Source of the DNA: Sulfitobacter sp. BSw21498
Lineage (GTDB): Bacteria > Pseudomonadota > Alphaproteobacteria > Rhodobacterales > Rhodobacteraceae
DNA length: 64,000 nucleotides
NCBI RefSeq assembly: GCF_006064855.1
Contig: NZ_CP040753.1
Span: 2,646,001 to 2,710,000, forward strand
Reading direction: 5' to 3'
Shown piece by piece: positions 1-10,595 of this stretch. Position numbers and translations under genes: made by a program. The notes beneath the pieces were generated by a model, which saw nothing but the letters and a program-made list of their open reading frames with translations, had not been told where the DNA came from and made no database searches. Every line of letters begins with the position of its first letter. Positions within the stretch are counted from its first letter, which is position 1.

Positions 1-1001
1 GCGTACTGTCGCTGGATGCGGCGGTCCCTGTGGTGTCGGCGTCGAACCCGGTAACGCAGATATCGCCGCTGATGCTGGCGCGGGCGTTCGCCGGCAAGGT
101 GACGAACTGGCAAGCACTTGGCGGGCCGGACGCGCCGATTGACCTGCATTTGCCCGACGACAGCAGCGGGTTAGCACAGGCGATCAGTGATCAGGTCATG
201 CGCCCCGCAACGCTTACGTTTACGGACACGATCACGCGACACGCCCGACCCGCCGATCTGGCCGAAGCCGTTGCCAAAGACAGTTTTGCGCTTGGTATCA
301 CCAGCTATGCCGAACAGCGCGATACTGAGGTTCTAACGCTGTCGGGCAGCTGCGGCTTTGCGCTGGACGCATCGCGCCGGACCATCAAGACCGAAGACTA
401 CCCGCTGACCGCGCCGATGTTTCTGTATTTCCCGGCCCGACGTTTGCCGCAGGTGGCCCGCGAATTTCTGGCATTCACCCGCAGCCCTGCTGCCCAAATC
501 GTGATCCGGCGTGCCGGATTTGTCGATCAGGCACCCGAGGAAATCCCGATAGAGGAGCAGGGCAATCGCTTTACCAACGCGATTGCGGTCGCAGGGCCGG
601 AGATCACGCTTGATGAATTGCAGCGGATGAACGCGACGCTGAAACCCATGGCGCGGCTGTCGACCTCTTTTAGGTTCGAGGCCGGGTCGGTGCGGCTGGA
701 TGCACAGTCGCGATCAAACGTGCAGCAGCTCGCGCGGGCGCTAGAGGTCGGTCAATACGATGCCCGCCGTCTGTTGTTTGCGGGTTTCAGCGACGGGCAG
801 GGTGCGTCTTTTGCCAACCGTGACATCGCGCTGCGCCGTGCCGAGGCGGTGCGCGAAGCTGTCATCGCCGCCGCGGTCACCGCCAATCTTGAACGGGTCA
901 CGCTGGATCTTGATGCCTTTGGCGAAGCGATGCCGATGGCCTGCGATGATACGGCGTGGGGTCGGCAGGCCAACCGCCGTGTAGAGGTCTGGGTTCGCTA
1001 G
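1..1001 (+). CDS. Substrate-binding domain / OmpA-like C-terminal fusion, 5' truncated
   Basis: The reading frame is open back to the first base of the window, so the true start and any signal peptide lie outside. The first roughly 180 visible codons resemble a phosphate-type periplasmic binding protein (PstS-like fold). The last roughly 110 resemble the OmpA C-terminal peptidoglycan-binding domain, with NRDIALRRAEAVREAV and the terminal NRRVEVWVR, which match the conserved helix and final strand of that family. The combination suggests an envelope protein that binds a small ligand and is tethered to peptidoglycan. The ligand cannot be read from sequence. It is convergent with radC, 43 bases away. 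Domain assignment is by motif and general pattern; the OmpA part is more secure than the binding-protein part. Confidence 0.7.
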   Translation, partial: VLSLDAAVPVVSASNPVTQISPLMLARAFAGKVTNWQALGGPDAPIDLHLPDDSSGLAQAISDQVMRPATLTFTDTITRHARPADLAEAVAKDSFALGITSYAEQRDTEVLTLSGSCGFALDASRRTIKTEDYPLTAPMFLYFPARRLPQVAREFLAFTRSPAAQIVIRRAGFVDQAPEEIPIEEQGNRFTNAIAVAGPEITLDELQRMNATLKPMARLSTSFRFEAGSVRLDAQSRSNVQQLARALEVGQYDARRLLFAGFSDGQGASFANRDIALRRAEAVREAVIAAAVTANLERVTLDLDAFGEAMPMACDDTAWGRQANRRVEVWVR

Positions 1002-1044
1002 CATCGGCCCTGTACCGGCGCTGGCGCACAGGGCTGCTTTGCAA

Positions 1045-1806
1045 TCACAAATATCCGGCGCTGCGAAAGCTTAGCTCGCGGGATTTGCCGATAATTAGAT
1101 GGTCGTGCAACGTTAGCCCCAATGTGCTGCAGGCCGCAAAAATCTGCTGTGTCATGTCGATGTCGGCCTGTGATGGCGTCGGGTCGCCCGACGGGTGGTT
1201 GTGCACCAGAATAAGCGCGCTGGCATTCAGCTCTAGCGCGCGTTTTGCAACCTCGCGGGGGTAGACAGGCACGTGATCTACGGTGCCTTTGCCTTGTTCC
1301 TCGTCGCCGATCACGACGTTCTTGCGATCAAGGTAGATCACGCGGAACTGTTCGGTTTCTCGGTGCGCCATGGTGGTGTGGCAATAATCCAGCAGCGCGT
1401 CCCAGCTCGACAACACATGTTGGCGCAGGAGCCTTGAACGCGCCATGCGGTGGGCCGCTGCCTCTATTATCTTGAGTTCGACGATGACCGCGTCGCCCAC
1501 ACCCGAAACGTCCCGTAGCCGTGGCTCTGAGGCGGTGATCACACGGTTGAAGTCGCCGAAACGGTCCATCAGCGTTCGGGCCAGCGGTTTCACGTCACGG
1601 CGGGGGATGGCGCGGAACAGGACCAGTTCAAGCAGCTCGTAGTCAGGGATGGCCGCAGCACCGCCCTGCATAAAGCGCGCGCGCAGCCGTTGCCGGTGAT
1701 CCGCGATATAAGACGGTTGTTTGCCCGAGGGTGCAGGCACCGCCACAGCCTCATCCCCCAGAAAGGGTAGGCGCGGGTCAGAGAAATGAGCGTTGTTGCG
1801 TCCCAT
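1045..1806 (-). CDS. radC: RadC family protein (JAB/MPN domain)
   Basis: 253 residues, a normal length for RadC. An N-terminal helix-hairpin-helix-like part (SGVGDAV near residue 100) is followed by the JAB/MPN domain with the zinc motif HNHPSGDPTPSQAD at residues 202-215, which supplies the two His and the Asp of the metalloprotease-like site. The family was named for a radiation phenotype in E. coli that was later ascribed to another gene, so its real role is unsettled; links to natural transformation and replication-fork processing have been proposed. It lies downstream of dnaJ on the same strand, but the intrinsic terminator after dnaJ suggests separate transcription. Confidence 0.93.
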   Translation of the reverse strand: MGRNNAHFSDPRLPFLGDEAVAVPAPSGKQPSYIADHRQRLRARFMQGGAAAIPDYELLELVLFRAIPRRDVKPLARTLMDRFGDFNRVITASEPRLRDVSGVGDAVIVELKIIEAAAHRMARSRLLRQHVLSSWDALLDYCHTTMAHRETEQFRVIYLDRKNVVIGDEEQGKGTVDHVPVYPREVAKRALELNASALILVHNHPSGDPTPSQADIDMTQQIFAACSTLGLTLHDHLIIGKSRELSFRSAGYL

Positions 1807-1863
1807 AGGCCCAGAATGTGGCCAAAGAAGTTATCATCACGTTAATGCGGGCAGAGGGGGAAC

Positions 1864-1891
1864 AAAAAAGGGCGGAGCCTGCGCCCCGCCC
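1864..1891 (-). terminator. Intrinsic terminator of dnaK-dnaJ
   Basis: On the minus strand GGGCGG and CCGCCC form a six-base stem around a ten-base loop, followed directly by six T residues. It starts about 20 bases past the dnaJ stop and is the most textbook Rho-independent terminator in the window. Confidence 0.85.
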
Positions 1892-1912
1892 GATGCCTTC
1901 AATGTCGGCCAA

Positions 1913-3070
1913 TCAGCCCTTCATCGAATCCCAGAAGGATTTCACCGACGAAAAGAAGCTGCTGCTTTCAGGGTTGTTATTAGAGGATTCTTTTTCGAAT
2001 TCCTGCAACAATTCCTTTTGGCGGCTGGTCAGGTTTACCGGCGTCTCGACTGCCAGTTCGATGATCATATCGCCCGTGCCGCCCCCACGCAGCGGGGGCA
2101 TACCCTTGCCACGCAGACGCATCTGGCGACCAGACTGGCTGCCCGCCGGAATTTGCACGCGCCCACGGCCACCGTCGATCGTCGGCACTTCGATGCTGCC
2201 CCCAAGGGCGGCTGTGCTCATCGACACGGGAACGCGGCAGAACAGGTTTGGCCCGTCGCGTTCAAACAGCTTGTGTTCCTGCACCTCGATAAAGATGTAC
2301 AAATCACCCGTTGGACCGCCTCGCATACCCGCTTCGCCTTCGCCGGCCAGACGAATGCGCGTGCCGGTTTCAACGCCCGCAGGGATGTTCACAGACAGTG
2401 CGCGGTCTTTTTCGACGCGGCCAGCGCCACGGCAGGATTTACACGGGTTCTTGACGATCTGGCCCATGCCCGAACAGGTGGGACAGGTGCGTTCGACGGT
2501 GAAGAAACCCTGCTGCGCGCGGACTTTGCCCATGCCAGAGCAGGTGGGACAAGTCGTCGGCTCTACGCCGCCCTCTGACCCGGAGCCGCTACAAGAATCA
2601 CAGGCAACCGAGGTGGGCACATTAATCGACTTTTGCATGCCCCGGTACGCATCTTCGAGCGTGATACCGAGGTTATAGCGCAGATCGGCACCGCGTGCGG
2701 CACGCCGTCCGCCACCGCCCCGTTGGCCGCCCATGAAGTCGCCAAACAGGTCGTCAAACACATCAGAAAACGCCGAGGAAAAGTCGCCTTGACCGGCACC
2801 ACCACCAAACCCGCCGGGTCGTTGGCCGCCACCGCCCATGCCCCCTTCAAAGGCCGCGTGACCATAGCGGTCATAGGCGGCTTTCTTTTCGGGGTCTTTC
2901 AGAACTTCGTAAGCTTCGTTCGCTTCTTTGAACTGGGCTTCGGCGTTGGGGTTGTCGGCATTGCGGTCGGGGTGCAATTCCTTGGCTTTGGTGCGGTAGC
3001 CTTTTTTGATCTCGTCGGCAGCGGCTCCTTTGGCGACGCCGAGCGTCTCGTAGTAATCACGTTTTGCCAT
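1913..3070 (-). CDS. dnaJ: Chaperone DnaJ (Hsp40)
   Basis: 385 residues, full-length type I DnaJ. The J domain carries HPD at residues 33-35, the motif that stimulates DnaK ATPase. A Gly/Phe-rich linker follows, then four zinc-finger repeats ([32 protein letters not shown]) and the C-terminal substrate-binding domains. It delivers unfolded clients to DnaK in the cytoplasm. The start is supported by AGGAG seven bases upstream. It lies 77 bases downstream of dnaK in the usual dnaK-dnaJ order, with no obvious promoter between, and is probably co-transcribed. Confidence 0.98.
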   Translation of the reverse strand: MAKRDYYETLGVAKGAAADEIKKGYRTKAKELHPDRNADNPNAEAQFKEANEAYEVLKDPEKKAAYDRYGHAAFEGGMGGGGQRPGGFGGGAGQGDFSSAFSDVFDDLFGDFMGGQRGGGGRRAARGADLRYNLGITLEDAYRGMQKSINVPTSVACDSCSGSGSEGGVEPTTCPTCSGMGKVRAQQGFFTVERTCPTCSGMGQIVKNPCKSCRGAGRVEKDRALSVNIPAGVETGTRIRLAGEGEAGMRGGPTGDLYIFIEVQEHKLFERDGPNLFCRVPVSMSTAALGGSIEVPTIDGGRGRVQIPAGSQSGRQMRLRGKGMPPLRGGGTGDMIIELAVETPVNLTSRQKELLQEFEKESSNNNPESSSFFSSVKSFWDSMKG

Positions 3071-3147
3071 GAATTAACTCCTACGCTGGAACGTGACGGG
3101 CCGGCCCGGCAAGCGGACCGGCCCCATCAGTGGTTCCGTGGGCGTGC

Positions 3148-5055
3148 TTACGCGCGCTTGTTATCGTCCAGATCTTCGAAATCGGCATCGAGGATATCGT
3201 CGTCACCTGCGGATGCGTCAGCAGCCGGGGCAACGTCTTCGTTTTCGTCCTGAGCCGCCTTATAGATGGCTTCGCCCAGTTTCATGGCTGCCTCAGTGAC
3301 GTTCTGGATGCCGTTTTTGATTTTATCAACGTTGTCAGTTGCCAGTTCATCGTTCAGCGCAGCAATGGCCAATTCGATCGCTTCGACGGTGGTCGGGTCA
3401 ACCTTGTCACCATGCTCTTCCAGCGACCGTTCGGTCGAGTGGATCAGCGATTCAGCCTGGTTCTTCGCTTCGATCAATGCGCGGCGCTCTTTATCAGCGT
3501 CTGCATTTTCCTCGGCGTCTTTCACCATTTTTTCGATGTCCGCATCGGACAGACCGCCAGAAGCCTGGATCGTGATCTTCTGCTCTTTGCCCGTGCCTTT
3601 ATCCAGCGCGCCAACAGCAACAATACCGTTTGCGTCGATGTCAAAGGTCACTTCGATCTGGGGCATACCGCGCGGTGCGGGGGGGATGCTTTCCAGATTG
3701 AACGCGCCAAGGATCTTGTTGTCCGCAGCCATTTCACGTTCCCCTTGGAAGACGCGGATGGTCACGGCGCTTTGGTTGTCCTCAGCGGTCGAGAAGACCT
3801 GCGACTTTTTGGTCGGGATCGTGGTGTTGCGGTCGATCAGACGGGTGAACACGCCACCCAGCGTTTCGATACCAAGGCTCAGCGGTGTGACGTCCAACAG
3901 AACAACGTCTTTAACGTCGCCTTGCAGAACACCCGCCTGAATGGCGGCACCCAAGGCAACAACCTCGTCAGGGTTCACACCCTTGTGCGGCTCTTTGCCA
4001 AAGAACTTGGTCACTTCTTCGATCACGCGTGGCATGCGGGTCATACCGCCAACCAGAACGACTTCGTCGATCTCGGATGCGGATACACCGGCATCTTTCA
4101 ACGCAGCAGCGCAGGGTTTCATCGACGCTTTGATCAGGTCACCTACCAGCTGCTCCAGCTTGGAGCGGGTCAGCTTCATCACCATGTGCAACGGCGAGCC
4201 GTCTTTGCCCATCGAGATGAACGGTTGGTTGATCTCTGTCTGGCTTGCGCTCGACAGTTCGATCTTGGCCTTCTCTGCCGCTTCTTTCAGACGCTGGAGC
4301 GCCATCTTATCTTGGGTCAGGTCAACGCCGTTGGTCTTTTTGAATTCATCCGCAAGGTAGTTCACGATGCGCATGTCAAAGTCTTCACCACCCAGGAATG
4401 TATCACCGTTGGTGGATTTGACTTCGAAAAGACCGTCGTCGATTTCGAGGATGGTCACGTCGAAAGTACCGCCGCCAAGGTCATAGACCGCGATGGTTTG
4501 CGTTTCTTTCTTGTCCAGACCATAGGCCAGCGCGGCCGCTGTCGGTTCGTTGATGATCCGCAGCACTTCCAGACCGGCAATCTTGCCCGCGTCTTTTGTG
4601 GCCTGACGCTGAGCGTCGTTAAAGTAGGCAGGAACAGTGATGACCGCCTGGGTGACTTCTTCGCCCAGGTAGGATTCAGCTGTTTCCTTCATTTTGCCAA
4701 GGATGAACGCAGAGATTTGCGAAGGGGAGTATTTCTCGCCCTTGGCTTTTACCCAAGCGTCGCCGTTCCCACCATCGATCACGGTGAAGGGCAGGTTCTT
4801 TTTGTCCTTGGCCAGATCCACGTCGTCATTGCGACGGCCGATCAGGCGCTTAACGCCGAAAATTGTGTTCTCAGGGTTGGTAACCGCTTGCCGTTTGGCA
4901 GGCTGGCCAACCAGACGTTCGTCGTCGGTAAAGGCGACGATGGATGGCGTGGTGCGTGCACCTTCGGCGTTTTCAACAACGCGAGGCTGGCTGCCGTCCA
5001 TGATGGCGATACAGCTGTTTGTCGTTCCTAGGTCGATACCAATAACTTTGGCCAT
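3148..5055 (-). CDS. dnaK: Chaperone DnaK (Hsp70)
   Basis: 635 residues, standard Hsp70 length. It opens with the phosphate-1 motif [13 protein letters not shown], has the connect and adenosine motifs of the ATPase domain ([22 protein letters not shown]), the [14 protein letters not shown] linker-proximal segment, and an acidic C-terminal tail ending [13 protein letters not shown]. It is the ATP-dependent holdase/foldase that works with DnaJ and GrpE. grpE is not in the window. The start has an AGGGA ribosome-binding site. The upstream region carries a candidate heat-shock-type promoter. A 633-codon open frame runs antisense to it, a well-known compositional artefact of dnaK genes. Confidence 0.99.
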   Translation of the reverse strand: MAKVIGIDLGTTNSCIAIMDGSQPRVVENAEGARTTPSIVAFTDDERLVGQPAKRQAVTNPENTIFGVKRLIGRRNDDVDLAKDKKNLPFTVIDGGNGDAWVKAKGEKYSPSQISAFILGKMKETAESYLGEEVTQAVITVPAYFNDAQRQATKDAGKIAGLEVLRIINEPTAAALAYGLDKKETQTIAVYDLGGGTFDVTILEIDDGLFEVKSTNGDTFLGGEDFDMRIVNYLADEFKKTNGVDLTQDKMALQRLKEAAEKAKIELSSASQTEINQPFISMGKDGSPLHMVMKLTRSKLEQLVGDLIKASMKPCAAALKDAGVSASEIDEVVLVGGMTRMPRVIEEVTKFFGKEPHKGVNPDEVVALGAAIQAGVLQGDVKDVVLLDVTPLSLGIETLGGVFTRLIDRNTTIPTKKSQVFSTAEDNQSAVTIRVFQGEREMAADNKILGAFNLESIPPAPRGMPQIEVTFDIDANGIVAVGALDKGTGKEQKITIQASGGLSDADIEKMVKDAEENADADKERRALIEAKNQAESLIHSTERSLEEHGDKVDPTTVEAIELAIAALNDELATDNVDKIKNGIQNVTEAAMKLGEAIYKAAQDENEDVAPAADASAGDDDILDADFEDLDDNKRA

Positions 5056-5164
5056 GTTTGATCCCTCATTTACTCAAGGCGATGACACGAAGCGCAGGCC
5101 CGTTGTGGCACCCTTGCCCCGATCTTTTTCACCAAAGGCCGGATGCCTTCAGCGGTTCTCGGCG

Positions 5165-5195
5165 TATATAAGGAGCAGATATGGACCCTGCAACC
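5165..5195 (-). promoter_or_regulatory. Candidate promoter of dnaK-dnaJ
   Basis: On the minus strand TTGCAG and TTATAT are 16 bases apart within GGTTGCAGG...CCTTATATA, about 110 bases upstream of the dnaK start. Spacing fits sigma-70, and the CCTTATATA element also resembles alphaproteobacterial RpoH -10 elements, which would suit a heat-shock operon. No experimental support; assignment by eye. Confidence 0.4.
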
Positions 5196-5263
5196 GTTGC
5201 ATGAGAAAGGAAACGCGGATTCTGCGTGGATTTTTCGCCAAAGCAGGCAAGAAGGGCGTTTAG

Positions 5264-5866
5264 ATGACGATATTGCGGTTACGCGGCTTCGAAATTCATA
5301 AATCCCACCTTACGCTGTCAGCACAACGCACGTTGCTGGATACTGTGCGCGGGGTGGTAAAGCAGGTACCGTTCTTTCGCCCCGTCATGCCAGGTGGGCA
5401 GCAGATGTCGGTGCGCATGACGTCTGCGGGCGATTATGGGTGGCTGTCAGACGCGCAGGGCTACCGCTATGCCGAGGCCCATCCCAACGGCACGCCCTGG
5501 CCCGCCATCCCCTCGGATGTCCTTACGATCTGGAATGACCTGACCGGATTGGAGCGCCAGCCGGATTCTTGCCTGATTAACTACTACGCGTCGGATGCTA
5601 AAATGGGGTTGCATCAGGACCGGAACGAGACCGATTTTCGCTGGCCTGTCGTGTCAATCTCGCTTGGGGACGAAGGATTGCTGCGCGTTGGCGGGCAAAA
5701 ACGCGGCGGCAAGACGGACAGCCTTTGGCTGCAATCAGGGGATGTCGTTGTCATGGGAGGCGAGGCGCGCCTGAACCATCACGGGATCGACCGCATCCGC
5801 GCGGGGTCATCGACGTTGCTGCCCAAGGGCGGGAGGATCAACATCACGCTCAGGGTTGCGACCTGA
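5264..5866 (+). CDS. alkB: AlkB-type 2-oxoglutarate/Fe(II) dioxygenase
   Basis: 200 residues, close to the family norm. The Fe(II) triad is visible as H117-x-D119 in LHQDRNETDF and a histidine at 172-173 in LNHHGID. The 2-oxoglutarate arginines are R191 and R197 in GRINITLRV near the C-terminus. AlkB oxidatively removes 1-methyladenine and 3-methylcytosine from DNA or RNA. It is divergent from dnaK and convergent with the ABC permease, with three bases between the stops. A GAAGGGC ribosome-binding site precedes the ATG. There is no neighbouring ada gene. Confidence 0.93.
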   Translation: MTILRLRGFEIHKSHLTLSAQRTLLDTVRGVVKQVPFFRPVMPGGQQMSVRMTSAGDYGWLSDAQGYRYAEAHPNGTPWPAIPSDVLTIWNDLTGLERQPDSCLINYYASDAKMGLHQDRNETDFRWPVVSISLGDEGLLRVGGQKRGGKTDSLWLQSGDVVVMGGEARLNHHGIDRIRAGSSTLLPKGGRINITLRVAT

Positions 5867-5868
5867 GA

Positions 5869-6693
5869 TCAGCGTCGCGCGCTCCAGCTGGCAGAGGCGT
5901 GTTTGCGCGTATAGAATTCGCCCATCAGCCCGATCACCATCAGCACTACCCCGACCCAAACGGCATATTCCCAGTTACTATAGCGCGGGTTGTAATTGAT
6001 AAATGCATACCCGCGGGCCTGATCGATGGCGTGGAATAGGGGGTTCCAGTCAAACATGGCCAGCATGAAGGACGGCAGCGAATTGGCCAGAAACATCTTG
6101 CCTGAAGCAATCATATTCGCCCGCTGGTAGATCGTCGTAAAGATCTGCGTAAAAGAGGGTGCCCAGGGTTTGATGGCCAGCAACACCATGCCGACAGCAA
6201 CCCCGGTGAACCATGCGATCAGCATCATGAAAAACACCCCAGCCGTGTCGTAAATCACGATCGGGTTGAACGCCAAATGGTAGATCGACATGATCAGGAT
6301 CAGCGACAGCATCTGGATGTAGAGCGATCCCAGTGCTGCAGCCGCCAGAGAAATCATCGTGGTCATCGGCGCATGTTTCATCATGGCGCTGGCGGGCCCT
6401 TCGGAACCGGCCACGGCCGATACCGTCTTGGTGTGCATCATGAACAGGAAAATCCCCGTCATGATATAGATCACGAAATCACCCCGAATGGCGGACCCGC
6501 GCATACCGAGGATCGAAAACATCACATAGAACACGCCCACGAAAATGACCGTTTGCATAATGTTGATGGCGATGGCTGCAAACGCATTGTTGTGCTGCTT
6601 GCGCACAGAGCGCACGATCGAATGGTAGACAAGTTCGAAAAAGTTGACTGCCGAGCCTATATTGCCCCTGTTGGTGCGCCGTGGTTGAAACAT
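5869..6693 (-). CDS. Polysaccharide-export-type ABC-2 permease (KpsM-like)
   Basis: 274 residues from the ATG at 6693, chosen over an upstream ATG at 6750 because it has AGAGG eight bases upstream and starts at the family position. Six hydrophobic segments with the ABC-2 arrangement, including IMQTVIFVGVFYVMFSILG and a C-terminal VWVGVVLMVIGLMGEFY, resemble the KpsM/RkpT/CtrC permeases that export capsular polysaccharide with a KpsT ATPase. No KpsT, KpsE or KpsD gene is adjacent, so the ATPase partner must be elsewhere. It is divergent from cysQ at the head of a glycan-related region. Substrate is inferred from family and context only. Confidence 0.75.
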   Translation of the reverse strand: MFQPRRTNRGNIGSAVNFFELVYHSIVRSVRKQHNNAFAAIAINIMQTVIFVGVFYVMFSILGMRGSAIRGDFVIYIMTGIFLFMMHTKTVSAVAGSEGPASAMMKHAPMTTMISLAAAALGSLYIQMLSLILIMSIYHLAFNPIVIYDTAGVFFMMLIAWFTGVAVGMVLLAIKPWAPSFTQIFTTIYQRANMIASGKMFLANSLPSFMLAMFDWNPLFHAIDQARGYAFINYNPRYSNWEYAVWVGVVLMVIGLMGEFYTRKHASASWSARR

Positions 6694-6806
6694 TGTTGTA
6701 GCCTCTTTGTGACGTACCCTCGCACGGAATTCTTGCTGTTCCGTCAACACGCAATCATAAGGGGTTTGCGCAAAGTAATCAACGAAACTGAAAAGGTCGC
6801 GACATT

Positions 6807-7604
6807 ATGGATTATGAACAGCTGGTAACGGTGATGCGCCGTTTGTCGATCGAAGCAGGCGACAAGATCATGGAGATTTACGGCTCGGATGATTTCGAGG
6901 TCAAAACCAAATCTGACGAAAGCCCCGTGACCATCGCCGACGAAGCCGCGGACCAGATCATCTCGGACGGGCTGCGCGCCGCTTTCCCTGATGTGATGCT
7001 TGTAACCGAAGAGCAATCCGCCACCCATTCGGCGTCGGGCGATACTTTTCTTATCGTGGACCCGCTGGACGGGACCAAGGAATTCATCAACCGCCGTGGC
7101 GATTTTACCGTGAATATCGCGCTGGTTGAAGGCGGCGTACCGACGCGCGGTGTCGTCTATGCGCCGGCCCGGTCGCGGATGTTCTTTACGTTGGCCGACG
7201 GCAGTTCCGTCGAGGAAACCGGCGATTTCCCCAAGGACAGTAGGGGGCCGATTCAGCCGATAACAGTCTCTAAACCGGATAATGCGGCTTTGATGGTGGT
7301 GGCGTCAAAGTCGCACCGCGATGAGGCGACCGATGATTACATCGCCAAATACAATGTGCGCGATATGAAAAGCGCGGGCTCGTCGCTCAAGTTTTGTCTG
7401 ATCGCGACCGGCGAGGCGGACCTTTACCCGCGCGTTGGCCGGACGATGGAATGGGACACCGCTGCGGGCCATGCCGTTCTGACCGGTGCTGGGGGCGCAG
7501 TTGTGCGTTTTGACGATCTGACCCCGCTCACTTACGGCAAAGCCGATTTTGCCAACCCTTTCTTTATCGCTCATGCGCCGGGCGTTGATTTGAAAGCCTC
7601 CTGA
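6807..7604 (+). CDS. cysQ: 3'(2'),5'-bisphosphate nucleotidase CysQ
   Basis: 265 residues, inositol-monophosphatase superfamily. Metal-binding residues are E68-E69 in VTEEQS, D85 and D88 in DPLDGTKEF (the insertion KEF is typical of CysQ rather than SuhB), and W216-D217 in WDTAAGHA. It dephosphorylates PAP to AMP, recycling the by-product of PAPS-dependent sulfate assimilation and sulfotransferases. It overlaps kdsB by one base (TGATG), so the two are translationally linked. A sulfotransferase gene 7 kb downstream on the same strand makes a role in glycan sulfation plausible, but CysQ also serves cysteine synthesis. Confidence 0.9.
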   Translation: MDYEQLVTVMRRLSIEAGDKIMEIYGSDDFEVKTKSDESPVTIADEAADQIISDGLRAAFPDVMLVTEEQSATHSASGDTFLIVDPLDGTKEFINRRGDFTVNIALVEGGVPTRGVVYAPARSRMFFTLADGSSVEETGDFPKDSRGPIQPITVSKPDNAALMVVASKSHRDEATDDYIAKYNVRDMKSAGSSLKFCLIATGEADLYPRVGRTMEWDTAAGHAVLTGAGGAVVRFDDLTPLTYGKADFANPFFIAHAPGVDLKAS

Positions 7605-8404
7605 TGTCTGTCCTGATTGTTATTCCTGCGCGGTATGCCTCTACGCGCTATCCCGCTAAACCGCTGGCGATGCTGACGGGGGCGGGCGGCAATACGCGCA
7701 GCCTGATCGAGCGCAGCTGGCGTGCAGCCTGCGAGGTCCAGGGCGTCGACAAAGTGGTCGTGGCCACCGATGACGACCGCATCAAGGACGCCGCCGAAGC
7801 CTTCGGGGCCGAGGTTGTGATGACGTCAGTCAATTGCGCCAACGGCACAGAACGTTGCGCCGAAGCCCATACGGTTCTGGGCGGCGGGTACGACATCGTT
7901 GTGAACTTGCAAGGCGACGCACCGCTCACGCCGCATTGGTTTGTCGAAAGCCTTGTGCAGGGTTTGCGAAACGACCCTAACGCAGGGATTGCGACACCTG
8001 TGTTGCGCTGCGATGGTGCCGCGTTGAACGGGCTGCTGGCAGATCGCAAAGCCGGTCGCGTGGGGGGCACCACTGCCGTGTTCGCGGCTGACCATGCGGC
8101 GATGTACTTCTCTAAGGAAGTCGTGCCGTTCACATCGAAAACCTATGACGATGCGGCCGCAACACCGGTCTTTCACCACGTGGGCGTCTATGCCTATCGC
8201 CCCGATGCGTTGGCGTCCTACTCGTCGTGGAACGTGGGCCCGCTTGAACAGCTCGAAGGGCTTGAACAACTGCGGTTCATGGAAAACAGCCATAAGGTGC
8301 TTTGTGTCGAGGTCGAGGCCAAGGGCCGCCAGTTCTGGGAGCTAAACAACCCCGAAGATGTGCCCAAGATCGAAGCAATGATGGCCGAGATGGGGCTGGA
8401 CTGA
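7604..8404 (+). CDS. kdsB: 3-deoxy-manno-octulosonate cytidylyltransferase
   Basis: 266 residues, a nucleotidyltransferase with the N-terminal IPARYASTRYPAKPL signature of KdsB, the VVVATDDDRI segment and NLQGDAPL near residue 103. It activates Kdo to CMP-Kdo using CTP, for lipid A inner core and, in group 2 capsules, for the poly-Kdo linker (the KpsU paralogue). Sequence alone does not separate KdsB from KpsU. A capsule-type permease upstream makes a capsule role conceivable. kdsD, the isomerase acting earlier in Kdo synthesis, is at 19.1-20.1 kb. Confidence 0.87.
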   Translation: MSVLIVIPARYASTRYPAKPLAMLTGAGGNTRSLIERSWRAACEVQGVDKVVVATDDDRIKDAAEAFGAEVVMTSVNCANGTERCAEAHTVLGGGYDIVVNLQGDAPLTPHWFVESLVQGLRNDPNAGIATPVLRCDGAALNGLLADRKAGRVGGTTAVFAADHAAMYFSKEVVPFTSKTYDDAAATPVFHHVGVYAYRPDALASYSSWNVGPLEQLEGLEQLRFMENSHKVLCVEVEAKGRQFWELNNPEDVPKIEAMMAEMGLD

Positions 8405-8411
8405 CCGCGCT

Positions 8412-8444
8412 GCCCAATCGCTTTCGCCGAGATTGCGTTTGGGC
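8412..8444 (+). terminator. Hairpin downstream of kdsB
   Basis: GCCCAA and TTGGGC flank a second CGC/GCG pairing, giving about nine base pairs starting eight bases past the kdsB stop. No T tract follows, so it may be a weak terminator or an mRNA 3'-end stabiliser. Confidence 0.35.
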
Positions 8445-8514
8445 GGGCAATCTGCAACGAATAGGCCCGCAGCACGCCAAGGTTTTCATTTATTTTCAGA
8501 AAACGGCGGATAAG

Positions 8515-8528
8515 GCGCAAAATTGCGC
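8515..8528. promoter_or_regulatory. Perfect inverted repeat upstream of galU
   Basis: GCGCAA and TTGCGC are separated by two A residues, about 160 bases before galU in a 283-base gene-free stretch. The symmetry suggests a possible operator, but no regulator is implicated. The rest of the gap holds an AT-rich patch (GTATATTTATAAGGG) just before galU that could include a -10 box. Confidence 0.25.
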
Positions 8529-8687
8529 AGGCTGTGACGCAAGGGGGTTTTTGTGCCGCGAAATCAGCAAGAAGCCGCCACAATTCGGGCGCTGGTCTTA
8601 TTTAGGACTGGCAGCATGATGGTTTGCAATTCACTGAGCACTAACTTCGGTTATCCGCACGTATATTTATAAGGGCAGCGATTTCAC

Positions 8688-9587
8688 ATGGCTAAGAAAG
8701 TAACAAAAGCGATTTTTCCGGTGGCTGGTTTGGGAACGCGGTTTTTGCCCGCGACGAAATCTGTCCCCAAAGAGATCATGACCCTGGTCGATCGCCCGCT
8801 GGTGCAATACGCCATCGACGAAGCTCGCGCGGCCGGGATTAAGGAATTTATCTTTGTCACATCCCGCGGCAAGGGCGCGCTGGAAGACTACTTTGACCAC
8901 TCTCCCGTGCTGGAACAGGAGCTCCGCTCCAAGGGCAAAACAGAGCTGTTGGAGATCCTTAAAGACACCAATATGGATAGTGGTGCCATCGCCTATATCC
9001 GCCAGCACAAAGCACTTGGTCTGGGCCACGCCGTATGGTGTGCCCGTCGTCTGATCGGCAACGAACCTTTTGCGGTGATGCTGCCCGATGACGTGATCGC
9101 AGCTGACAAGCCCTGCCTGCAACAGATGATCGAAGCCTACAATGAAACCGGCGGCAACATGGTTGCGGCGATGGAAGTGAACCCTGAAAAGTCCTCTTCT
9201 TACGGGATGTTGGACATTGATGATGGTCAATCCGATGGGGCCTTGGTCAAGGTCAAAGGCATGGTCGAAAAGCCCAAAGCCGAAGACGCACCGTCAAACC
9301 TTGCCGTGATCGGCCGCTATATCCTGTCGCCGAACGTGCTGAAGAACCTGAACCAGCTAAAGTCCGGCTCGGGCGGGGAAATCCAGCTGACAGATGCCAT
9401 CGCGGCGGAGCTGACCCAAGGCAACGATGTCTACGGCTACCGCTTTAAGGGCCAGCGTTTTGACTGCGGCTCTAAATCTGGGTTCTTGCAGGCGACGGTC
9501 TCCTTTGGGTTGGCCCGCGAGGAACTGCGCGATGATCTGCGCGCCTATCTGCAAGACATCATGCAGGGCGAAACTGCGGCGCAATAA
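8688..9587 (+). CDS. galU: UTP-glucose-1-phosphate uridylyltransferase
   Basis: 299 residues, the usual GalU length. N-terminal VAGLGTRFLPATKSVPKE is the nucleotide-binding signature, followed by PLVQYAIDEA and, further on, VMLPDDV. It makes UDP-glucose from UTP and glucose-1-phosphate, the donor for glycan synthesis and precursor of UDP-galactose (GalE, next gene) and UDP-glucuronate (Ugd, at 54.9 kb). AAGGG lies upstream of the ATG. Only 24 bases separate it from galE, so an operon is likely. Confidence 0.97.
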   Translation: MAKKVTKAIFPVAGLGTRFLPATKSVPKEIMTLVDRPLVQYAIDEARAAGIKEFIFVTSRGKGALEDYFDHSPVLEQELRSKGKTELLEILKDTNMDSGAIAYIRQHKALGLGHAVWCARRLIGNEPFAVMLPDDVIAADKPCLQQMIEAYNETGGNMVAAMEVNPEKSSSYGMLDIDDGQSDGALVKVKGMVEKPKAEDAPSNLAVIGRYILSPNVLKNLNQLKSGSGGEIQLTDAIAAELTQGNDVYGYRFKGQRFDCGSKSGFLQATVSFGLAREELRDDLRAYLQDIMQGETAAQ

Positions 9588-9611
9588 GCGCTGGACACAA
9601 AGGACGGGCGT

Positions 9612-10591
<980 letters not shown>

Positions 10592-10595
<4 letters not shown>

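Noticed and set aside
3130-5031. A 633-codon open frame antisense to dnaK
   Set aside because: It mirrors dnaK over its whole length, lacks a ribosome-binding site, and long antisense frames opposite dnaK are a known effect of its codon composition.
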